Assembly (NCBI GenBank): GCA_963965975.1
Contig: OZ014420.1
Coordinates: forward strand, 3,188,001-3,252,000
Source: Xestospongia bergquistia
Lineage: Eukaryota > Porifera > Demospongiae > Haplosclerida > Petrosiidae
Reading direction: 5' to 3'
Length of the DNA: 64,000 nucleotides
Positions 30,101 to 40,200 of the stretch are shown here, piece after piece (within the stretch, counting starts at the first letter, position 1; each line of letters begins with the position of its first letter). The position numbers were made by a program, and so were the translations under genes. The notes beneath the pieces are model-generated. The model searched no databases and was not told the origin of the DNA. It saw only the letters and a program-made list of their open reading frames with translations.

Positions 30101-32006
30101 GCAGCAAACAAAGTGTAGACAAGTGAAAGGAAACCTTCACGACAAGCTTCATGTAAAGGTGTATCGCCTTGCTATAATACATGTAAGAATAAAACATTAA
30201 AGCTAATGGTGTTAATGTATATAATAGAAATACATTAGCTGTAGTAAAAACACATCAAATGTGTTTGTGGACTAAAATAACTTGTTTTGAAAAAACATAA
30301 ACAGATTTATAATGAAATTTTGAGATGGTAGATAAATAGTTAGCATTAAAGATTTTAGAAATCAACTAATAAATTTCTGTTAAGGTAGGCAATAAGATTA
30401 TCTTTAGCAATTTTAATGATTGAATTTTTGCTTGAATATTATTTTATCAAATGAAAAAGTAGGCACTATACAGGACAGCTTAATAATCCAATGTCAAAAG
30501 ATCAACTGTGAACTCTTTTAGTAAACAATACTAGAGTGTCTTAATGTTAGTACTAAGTTTAGGACTTCCAAAAAGAAAACAAGATTCCCAGAGAATACAA
30601 GAGTGAATCAATCAAGTGCATAACTGAAGCTACAGACTATTCTTTTTAGTGACATTAACATTAGCAGTTTGAAGATATCATTTATGTTACTTGTCTATGT
30701 GTGTAATAACAAAACATAGACAAATATAGTTAATAGTACCTTGTCTTGTATGTTCAAATTACAACCTTGTTCACAAAAGAATTGAACGATGTCCAAGTGG
30801 TTTCTTCGAGTAGCCAAATAAAGTGGTGTGTGACCATCCTATTTGACAAAGATTAGTTAATAATAACACTTCTTTCTTCTATCTATCACCTTGTTCACAC
30901 TGTCCATTTCTGAGCCTTGCTCACAAAGGTACCTCACTATTGAGTAATAACCACGCACAGCTGACACATGGAGGGGTGTATCACCATCATCATTTCGTAG
31001 AAGAAGAGATGCCCCAGAACGGACAAGCATTTCAACTATGTTCTGAAAACCATGCCAACAAGCACACAAGAGAGGTGTATCACCATCCTATAAGGAAAGT
31101 GATTATTCACAATACTTTTAAATTAAACCTTACATTATCTTGAAGGTTGAGATTAGCCCTGAAAAGACAGAGTGTACTCAAAACTTCAGGATGACCATAC
31201 CGAGAAGCAACATGAACAGCAGTCTCTCCAGCCTGTTGAGTAGAAGAATTAATAAAATGTATATAAATAATGGAATGGATAAACAATAGAAAGAATGTAT
31301 AAGTAATACACAAAGGGCAAGCTTTTAAAAAATAAAATTCACAACAACTGTAACACTAACCTTATCTTGATGATCAATAAACACTCCATTTTCACATAAA
31401 TAAAGGACCACCTCTGTATGGCCATGCCTTGATGCCCAATAGAGAGGTGTGTCTCCTTGCTATATGTAATTCGATATATGTAAAGGGTGTGTCAATAACA
31501 AACATACCTTGTCCGTAGCATCTAGTCTAGCACCTGCTCTATGTAATTCTTTGACAACTTCTAATCGTCCATAACCAGCAGCAATATGCAAAGCTCCTTC
31601 ACCATGCTTTGAATTATAATGAAAAGTAACTTGGATTAAATGAGATTTTATATACTTTGTTTGTTCCATTGACATCTATCTCTGGTTTCTTCAATAGTTG
31701 CTTCAAAGCTTGTATATTGCCATCATCTACAATTTTTAGCAATTTTTGAGTTAGGGTCTGAGTCTATTGGATGACAATCATATACTTAAGACAGAGTGGA
31801 AATAACTTGAATAAAATATACAAGTAGAATCACTTACTAGGATATATGTTATAATATTATCCTTTATAATTATTTTATAATTAGCTATTGGTAGATATTC
31901 GTATAATCATTAATGAGTAGTCACACTTCCTCCGTACACACTACAGTCATATAAATACGAACAAACTAATCGTTACCTGAACTGTTATGTCCGCTTTCCT
32001 TGCCAT
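27153..32006 (-). CDS. DAPK1-like ANK-ROC-COR-death domain protein lacking a kinase
   Basis: Thirteen exons: 32006-31977, 31763-31656, 31606-31508, 31459-31361, 31232-31134, 31087-30890, 30838-30740, 30171-30073, 30021-29923, 29875-29798, 29743-28958, 28705-28517 and 28334-27153. All join in frame to 1054 residues. After a short lead (residues 1-46) come eight ankyrin repeats (47-310) and part of a ninth. A ROC GTPase domain has the P-loop GTSGVGKT (about 363-370) and a WDLSGSKEYY switch segment; COR follows. The C-terminal death domain contains LCRMLDPPDYFGRDWCLLAL, very close to DAPK1. The lead residues KLLKIVDDGNIQALKQLL also match the DAPK1 pre-ankyrin helix. So this is the C-terminal two thirds of DAPK1 with its own start codon. 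The kinase gene starts 186 bp downstream on the same strand. Confidence 0.92.
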
Positions 32007-32169
32007 GCAGAACTGCTCTGACAATCAATTCTGAAAAACACAAATGATTACTAGCACGTACACTTGTATATCAAACAGGAGACACTCAACTAAACAGACG
32101 TTGGTATGCTAAACTTTTCCTTCAGCTGAGTCAACTGACTTCAAGGTGTGGCTCTTTTAAATCTGTATT

Positions 32170-32810
32170 GCTCAGTCATTTCCGACTCCGCCTTCTACAA
32201 TAACCTAGAGAATAAAGTAATATGTGCATCCTATCTTTTACGTACTACTATAAATAAGGAAAGAAGCATGTTTGAATATATGTCAAAAATACTGCTATAT
32301 TCATTGTATCATTAATTAACACCACTAATACCATAAATATCATAATAACCAGTAGTAGCGTTAATACATTATAATCAATAATACAGTAATACCATTAATA
32401 CCACTGTGACCATTAATACATTAATACATTGTAATCAGTAATACATTAATATGACTATAACCATTAACACTGCTATAACCAGTAACACATTAATACCACT
32501 AAAACCATTAGTACATTAAAACATTATAACCAATAATACAATAATACCATTAATACCACTGTAACCATTAATACATTAATACATTATTATCAATAATACA
32601 TTAATACCACTATTACCATTAATACTGTTATAACCAGTAACACATTAATATTACTAAAACCAGTAATATCATTAATACCATTATAACCTGTAATACACCA
32701 TAATCAGTAATACCTCTTTTATAGCCATTAATACCACTATAACTAGTAACTCCATTAATATCCATTAGATCAAAATCTTTCACAAGTCTCATCTCTAACT
32801 CCACACACAC
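32170..32810. repeat. AT-rich minisatellite (ATTAATAC-type)
   Basis: From about 32315 to 32770 the sequence is degenerate tandem copies of units such as ATTAATACCACTATAACC and ATTAATACATTATAATC. No gene is seen between the DAPK1-like gene start and this array. Confidence 0.85.
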
Positions 32811-33004
32811 TCATAATAATATTATCTACCAAATTACAATTGAACAACACTATACTCTATTAACTTTTTAGCAGATAGGTACAGTCTTGGTTAGTCCAAA
32901 TTGAATATAACCTATGCATATGGACATGACCACTCGGTGTCCATTTGTTAATGAGTGATCAATGATTTATGAGTGTTTTGTTAATGAGTGATCAATGATT
33001 TATT

Positions 33005-33160
33005 TATATTTTTATTTTAGAAATGAATTTGAATTATTGAGGAAGAGAGTTAGTACAAAATGATCAGACATTCAGTGACTCTCTAATTTTATAATTCTTT
33101 ATTGTAATTACCTGTGAATTAACAATGAACACATAAATATATTAAATATTTATAATTATA
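33005..33160. repeat. Dispersed direct repeat, copy 1
   Basis: This stretch of about 150 bp resembles 36405-36560 in the same orientation. Shared blocks include TTTTATTTTAGAAA, GACATTCAGT, TAATTGCCTGTGATTAA-like text and ACATAAATATATTA. The two copies bracket the pseudogene block. Confidence 0.6.
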
Positions 33161-33569
33161 TGTAATAAGCTAGTCAATCACTGATTACATAACATCTCAA
33201 GATGTTATTTACATTGTATTCTTCTTGAGCTGTTCTGTGTTATAACTCATGACTGTGCTCTTCTTGGATAAAACCGTAGATGGTAGCGATAATAGCTTGA
33301 TTTGTAATTCAGTGCATTTTTGAGCTTAAATTATTTTGTTTTCCTTCTCTAGCTTTTATGTTGTCAAGTGCATGCTTCTTTCAAGAAAATAGTTTGCAAG
33401 GTTGTGCTTACATAGATGTAGATAAAGGTTATGAGTTGGATGGAGGACGAGAGATGGTAACACTTTGGGGATTACTAATGCAACAATTCATTTCTGCTGT
33501 CTACCGTGTCACAGATTCATTCTTTACTTTAAAACAGTAATATTTATATATTATGATCAGTTAGTGCAT

Positions 33570-33648
33570 GTGACTGTGCTGCATTTATTGCAGTTGATGT
33601 AGGATCAATACCAGTGACCTCTGCACCTAGTCTACCTAATGGCTAAGC

Positions 33649-33734
<86 letters not shown>

Positions 33735-34012
33735 AGAGAGAAAGAAAGAGAGAGAGAGGAGGAAGATTGATATTACAATTGTCATCAATGTTACTTCATA
33801 TATCCAGCACATATCCCATGTCCAATACATTGTACCCAGTTAAAGATTTTTCTCAAGTTGTTCCTCCCTTGTCTCCAATAGAGCTTCCTAAATTTATAAT
33901 ATAGATACATACATTGCTCATAGAATGTAGAGTATATTTAGGTCCATTAATATCATCCCACCATTTACTATATGAGTGAGCAAATTTCTCTATTTCAGAA
34001 ATATCTATGGTT
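33570..34012 (-). pseudogene. COQ3-like O-methyltransferase pseudogene fragment
   Basis: Minus-strand remains of the ubiquinone-biosynthesis methyltransferase COQ3. One piece (about 34012-33900) reads SEIEKFAHSYSKWWDDINGP, matching the family's EVEKFSxxAxxWWDPNGP start and followed by LHSM. Near 33820 the SAM-binding motif I is recognisable only across two frames (NVLDMG, then CAGYMK). Another piece (about 33641-33570) reads PLGRLGAEVTGIDPTSTAIN. A GA/CT microsatellite separates the last two. Frameshifts, a stop and the missing C-terminal half make a working gene unlikely. COQ3 normally acts in mitochondria. Confidence 0.7.
33655..33770. repeat. (GA)n microsatellite inside the COQ3-like relic
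   Basis: About 68 bp of pure GA followed by an interrupted GA/GGA/GAAA stretch to about 33770. It interrupts the methyltransferase relic. Confidence 0.97.
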
Positions 34013-34739
34013 GAAATGTAAAACTAGTTAATCATTGATCTCAGCTGATGACAATTTATTTCATTGGTTCATTTTTCTGATTGATAATGATAAATAACAA
34101 TATTATAATTGAAAAAAATCATCCTACAATTGTTTGGAAGATACTGACACTACAGCGAAACACTGACTAAAGCTACAAAGATTGCATAATTAGCATCAGT
34201 GTCAGTTGAAGGTTAATAGCTATAGATATTAGAAAAATAGGCAAAGAAGCAAGCTAACGAGAAGTTTTGAGCATTGTCAGTCACATCTATCATTGCAGCA
34301 CTTGTGGTTATGATTCATTGGTTGCTACATTCATCAACGATTAGTTTAATTGGTTGTTTTCAATTGCATACAACAATACAATAGCGAACAGTAGGGATAA
34401 AAATAATATGTATGTATTATATCACAGTTCAGAGGTCTATAAGTGTTTTATAAACTTGTCAATGAGGGAATTTGTAAATGATATCACCTAAGGGCCATAG
34501 CAATTGAAATGAAGCAATCTGATTTGTCAACTAGGTATATACCTCAATCTTGATAGCTATATGTTTAATTGTTTATATACCTCTATCTGGCCTGGATTCA
34601 TCAGTGTATTATTTACATAACTATATCAACCTCAGTGTTTGATCTATCATGTATCATGTCATAATAACTATAACAATTAAATCTATCTAATAGTCTTAGC
34701 CTCTCCTACCATATAAGAGGCATTACTAAAATTGAAGAA

Positions 34740-35620
34740 TATATTGTATTGACATAACCTACAATTGGTTTCTGACAATCTTCCAATAGTTAGTGCAATC
34801 TTGTTTTCTCCTTTTTAATGATAGTCAGGGTTTCATTTGGGGGATGGGGGCATTTGCCCCCCCCCCCCCCTTGGATCTGGAAATTAGGTTAGCCATTTTT
34901 TTTCAAGGGGTAATTGGATGTAATAAATACAGAACAGAAATTCAACACAAGGAATATATAGCATAAGATAACCATAGGCTAAACACAAGTAGTATGTACA
35001 GTTTTTAACCTAAACACCAATAGTCTGTGTGTTAAATTACTCCTAAATGCCTTATTAGCACCAGTATAACTTGGTCTATAGGTGTCTTATCAGCACCAGA
35101 AATATGGTCATCTCATCATGTCATTTAAAAACCACAAATGGTCTGAAAATGTGCCAGATGTGATCTCAGATGGTCTAAAATTCAGAAGTTTTCTGGGGAC
35201 ATGCCTCCAGACCACCCTAGAGGACGTGCTGTCGTGCACAGTCTCTTCACCCCCCTAAATTTTCTCGAAGTATTATTTTGCTCCCCCTTGTCCATTTTTC
35301 TAAATGAAACCCTGATAGTGACAACATCAGCAAGTATCATATCTTCAGTTAAGTAGCCATTAATTTTTAATAGTACATCACCAACCTATAGTAATGAATT
35401 TGTGAAACCACACCCTATGCATAGATAATACGTATATATGTCCCTTACTCTTAAGTTATCCATCTCTGTCGGCAGTTCCATCCTTTGCTATTCCTGTAAC
35501 TCGTACAATAGTATTAGTTCTTCATGAATAATAAATCCAAATACATAATGGTCTACAATAAAGTCTATATGATGTATTTCCTCTACATAGTTATGTCCTA
35601 GTCCAAAATAAAGAGGATGT
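34740..35620 (-). pseudogene. PDZ-domain pseudogene, interrupted by a MITE
   Basis: Reading minus, a PDZ domain can be followed: FGFIIHE (about 35545), then in a shifted frame TIVRVTGIAKDGTADRDG, an in-frame TAA, LK, an intron, VGDVLLKINGYLTEDMILAD, VVT, then IIKKE and in another frame NKIALTIGRLS. The GTADRDGxLKVGDxLLxxNG block is a family hallmark of multi-PDZ scaffolds. A stop, two frameshifts and a 489-bp transposon insertion show it is dead. The parent gene is not identified. Confidence 0.75.
34826..35314. mobile_element. MITE (489 bp) with 5-bp target duplication
   Basis: The terminal inverted repeats are CAGGGTTTCATTT and its exact reverse complement. Flanks are ATAGT on both sides (34821-34825 and 35315-35319). 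Removing the element and one ATAGT copy restores the host PDZ reading VVTIIKKE, which proves the insertion boundaries. Long C runs lie just inside both ends. CAGGG ends with a 5-bp duplication suggest the hAT5-like group, tentatively. Confidence 0.88.
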
Positions 35621-35749
35621 TTGTTACTGAATTATTCATTATCCAAATAAAGAGGAAGTTTTGTTACTGGATTATTCATTATCTCAATGGGTAAATAATT
35701 ATTGGTATACATTGAATTTAATTTTAAACTGATACACTTGTGCAGATAA

Positions 35750-36560
35750 CTTTCTCTTTATATAACATCTGAACTATTTTCACTTAAAGACAAAGAGGTG
35801 AGAGATCCTATCCGAGTGTTTCTGTAGCATCTGACTGGTTGGAGTGGATAACTCATCTGCTAAAAGGTAAAGAGACATTGCATTCTAAAATGTAAGATTA
35901 TAAGTCCTCGCTAAATTCTTTCATTAATTCAGCAGTGAAAATTTTGTCTATTGCCCTTGAGAGCATCAGGTAATGAATCCCACATAAGACCTCTACTCTC
36001 AGTGACCTTATCAGCTTTACTCAACTACAATGTTAAACCCTCTTGAAGACAGCTCCCTGGATCATCTCTATACTTGGTTTTAATGCTTGACAAGAGTAAG
36101 TTGTAATAGACCCAGTTGTAGTCCAATGTGACCGCCTTATGATTTGAGAAGTAGCCTTGCTTCAAAATTTTAATGATATCTTTCAAATCACCGATATCTA
36201 CAAAATGTAAGAACAATAGAAAAGTAAATACTGTATAAATTGATTTTTATTAACTTATAATTATAGATATAAGAGAGGGTGTGGCAATGTATTTATTAAT
36301 AACTGCGAAAACCAAATTAAATAATAAAGGTACTGGTTATATCTTCTAGCTACTAAGACGACCTCAATCTGTGGATATGACCACAATTATTGCAAAGAAA
36401 TGCTTATAAGTTTTATTTTAGAAAGGAATTCGAATTTGAGTTATTATGAGGAGTACAGTTAACACAAAGTTATTAGACATTCAGTAACTACTCTAATTTA
36501 TAAGTCTTTCTTATAATTGCCTGTGATTAATAATCAATACATAAATATATTATGTAGTAC
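35750..36560 (-). other. Unassigned exon-like fragments and direct repeat copy 2
   Basis: A minus-strand open segment at 36216-36025 (IGDLKDIIKILKQGYFSNHK and onward, ending DDPGSCLQEGLTL) follows a good TTTTGTAG acceptor. Two shorter segments, near 35985-35930 and 35856-35790, also look coding. I cannot assign them, and no complete gene forms; they may belong to the same dead locus as the PDZ relic. Positions 36405-36560 repeat 33005-33160. Confidence 0.35.
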
Positions 36561-37233
36561 ATGAGAAAAAGACCTGGGTGTTGGGTAGATTAGTGTTTTC
36601 AATATTCATTTTATTTCACCAAACAGAAAATGTATTAAAGCCAATAAAACCTTTCATAAAAACAAATGACAATGATATTAAGAAAAGTTGGGAGCTGAAG
36701 TCTTAGAAATAAATGTAATAAAATACAGAACTATATGAACTCCATACAGACCCTGTATTTGTAGTAGATTTAAATATATTCATAACTTGATTACTTTCTG
36801 CAAGAACACTAGACTCAGCAATATATTATATTTTTATGTTTCTTATCAAGCATGATTAGTATCATTTATGTTTAGTATTTCTAACTCTGTCTCAATACTT
36901 TAATGAATGAAATATATAGATTACATTTCATTTTTTATTTAGGAACTTAATTATTATGACTCTACTGTGTGTAATAAAAATTCGTTTGGTACAAACCTTA
37001 CAAATCAAAACTTTATATTAAAATATGACAAAAATCATTGAAGATCCACTCTACTAATCCTTTTAACGTTAAACACGGATACTACAGTGACAGGCCCATG
37101 TTTAATAGATACGAAAGAAATAGGCAAGTTGCCTGGCAACACGTCGCATCGCAAATGAATAACGTTCGTAACTGGATTTACTGTGGTGACGCCCTTCTTT
37201 GCAGCGTCTTTTGATTTTGTGTCTGACAGCAAA
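36561..37233. other. Intergenic region upstream of the laminin gene
   Basis: AT-rich; no gene seen. It should contain the laminin promoter. Two in-frame ATGs occur near the start, at 37183 and 37234; the second gives the better signal peptide. Confidence 0.5.
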
Positions 37234-40200
37234 ATGACATTGCTGTTTCTATTAGTGTGTTTTCTTAGCTGTTTTGCTGTGAAGTCGACCGCTCAAAATT
37301 GCCATTTGGATCTACGCAAAATATTATCTGTGACCAGTAATTCCACCTGTGGGGATACGCCCCCTTATCAGTGTTCCACACCAATTCCTCATAACCCAAA
37401 CTTGGTTCTTGATGGCAATAATGCTACATGGTGGGAATCAGCGAATGGAGAACAGCCAGTTCGAATGTCTTTCTCTTCAGATGTGAGGATGCAAACTAAA
37501 ATAAATATCTAACAATTATTATCTCTTTTCATATATGTATGTACAATATAGACACTGTCAAATTTTGTACTGACAGCTCTGGACTTCAAATTTCAAAACT
37601 CGTTACCACAGTCTATTGGAGTTTATTTAGAAGACTCCAAAACGCCTTTAAGCTATTTTTCAACTAACTGCACAGCTAGTGGACCCATTAATTGCCAGCA
37701 ATACAATATCACAAAAGAGGTATAATAATAATAACCTGGGTTAATATAATCTTTTAAAGCACATATTTGATCTATTTCTTAGAATGAAGGTTCAATCACT
37801 GTATCTCTTCTTACAATGGAAGTCAGTGTAATGAATCTACATGTTTTTTTCTATGGATTTCAGAACAATTCAACTGTAAGTTACTAAACTATCCCAAACT
37901 TTTCAACCTTTTCTATTTTCTTAATTTGTAGCACTATGAAGTACAGAATGTTTATGTACAAGGATATATCACCTCAGGTCAATATCTTCCTGGGCCACAT
38001 AATCCACGATTTGAGGGAGAATCTGGTAGTCTGGTTAATCCAGTTAACTCTATTGCTGTAGGATCTGATGCTAATATCTTTCCTAACTATTCTGGTCAAG
38101 GATATGCAGTTCTTAATTTTACAGAAATATTAGTAAGTTAAATTATAAATATCATACAGATATAATTATATTTGTGTGTGTTTACAGTTTCAACAGTTAC
38201 AGTTAACACTAGAGATTACTACCAACACATCTTACAATAACATTGTTCTTCGTTATCAAAATAATGACCTCCAAGGACTTCAAATGCCTGCTGTTATAGT
38301 ACAAGGCAATAAACTATGTAATGTTCGATTTTACATCCAGAGTAAACATTTATGCCCTCAAAATTGTTATTCAAGAGCTAGTGCTATTGATAATGAATGT
38401 CCTACTTTCGAAAGTGGTACAGTGTCAGTAATAGCACAAGTTGGTTGGGCTAATTTTCTTCTGGTAAGTACAAGTTATTAATATAATTATTAATACATTT
38501 GGATAACAGGACTATATTACAGCCATACCTGATAGTGTCAGTCCTGAGCCTTTTGCAACAAACTGTAATCTCAGTACTAATAGTCTTTCTCAAGATTGTA
38601 TCTGCCAATTTCTTCAGCTAAGTTTAGAGCTTCATTGCTCAACTAAAGGTATATTCATGAGCTAAGCATTTCTTGTTACGTTATACATTGGTATGACTGT
38701 AGCAAGACTTCGTAATGTTTTTTCATGTACTATTATTTTAAGTTGACTTGCTATGTCATTATCTTACCTATAGACTGTCTTTGTAGTCAGGAACATTCAA
38801 ATAGTTCTATTTGTGCTGTATATGATGGTCAGTGCTCGTGTCAAGCTAGTGATAGCCAGCTTGTTGATCCTGTTGGAAGACAATGCTACAATTGCCCTTT
38901 TTATTATTACATCACAAATGGTGGCTGTTCAAGTTAGTTTAATGATACAGTAGGGACTTAGTTTCTATTCATTCTATTAGAATGTGGATGTCCAGATGAT
39001 TCACCCTGTGAACTTAATGGTCAGTGTAATTGTGGACCTTACATTAGAGGCCGTACATGTGATACTTGTATAAGTGGTACATATGGGGATCCTTTATCAA
39101 ATATAGCATGTCAGGTTTGTGATTATGATGGCAATATATTATATATTGTGAATTTAATGTTGTTTTAATTTGACATGTAGAATTGTACATGTGACCATTA
39201 TGGAACTCTTGAATGTAATCATACTACTGGAGAATGCATGTAAGACAATGTATAGAACTGGAAGATAGTACTTAATTGTATTTTTGTTTAAACAGCTGTC
39301 AACCTAATGTAGTTGGTATGGACTGTTCTGATTGTAAAGCAGGTTTTTATAACTTGTCATCATTTGGGTGTCAGTCATGTGGCTGTAGTAAGGAGGGTAG
39401 CATGGATATCCAATGTGATGACAATGGAGTCTGTAATTGCCATGTAAGAGAACATGGAATGCCTTTTCTTAATACACATTAATTGTGTTGCTATAGATTG
39501 GCTATACAGGAGATAAATGTGACAAGTGTCTTAATGAATATTATATGTCTCCAGAAGGCTGTGTTGCTTGTAATTGCTCTGCACACTCTAATCAATGTTC
39601 TCAACGTCCTAACATCACTAATTATCCTCATGAACTATGTGTTTGTCCACCTGAATATACAGGAGATTCTTGCCAGGTTAATACTAGCTATTATTGTCAA
39701 ATATATAAATATTATTATCATTCTTTAGTATTGTAGTGATAACCACTATCAAATGAACAATAACACGTGTGTTCCTTGTAATTGCAATAACTCATTAGTA
39801 TGCAATAATATGACAGGACAATGCTTGGTATGTAGCCAATAAATTGTTACCTGTCTCAATCATTTATCTTCCAGTATTTTCCTGTCCCTCCTCCTCCTGT
39901 GACATTTCCTCCCCCTCCCCCTCCACTCAATTGTACTCCAAACACTACTGGGGATCTATGTGATCAATGTGCTGATGGATATTACAATGCTACAATTAAC
40001 TTGTCAGATCTGATCTGTTTACCATGTCCATGCCATAGCAATACATCATATAAGTAAACAACATTCATGTCTTATGCACCTTATGAAATGTCTTTTTTTT
40101 AGTGGATCATGCATTGTTATAAACATGGAGCCTGCTTGTTTTTGCCTTCCTGGCCATGAAGGGTCATTGTGTGACTTGTGCTTGGCTGGATATTATGGTT

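Noticed and set aside
26652..32006. A single LRRK-like ANK-ROC-COR-kinase gene
   Set aside because: The order would resemble LRRK, but the upstream gene ends in a DAPK1-type death domain and a stop codon, a minus-strand AATAAA lies downstream of it, and the kinase has its own ATG and is DAPK/MLCK-like, not LRRK-like. RNA data could still reopen this.
33358..33540. 60-codon plus-strand open frame starting MLSSACFF
   Set aside because: No recognisable domain, no supporting neighbouring exons, and it lies in a pseudogene block.
33648..33843. Open frames of Arg-Glu or Leu-Ser repeats
   Set aside because: They are translations of the GA microsatellite.
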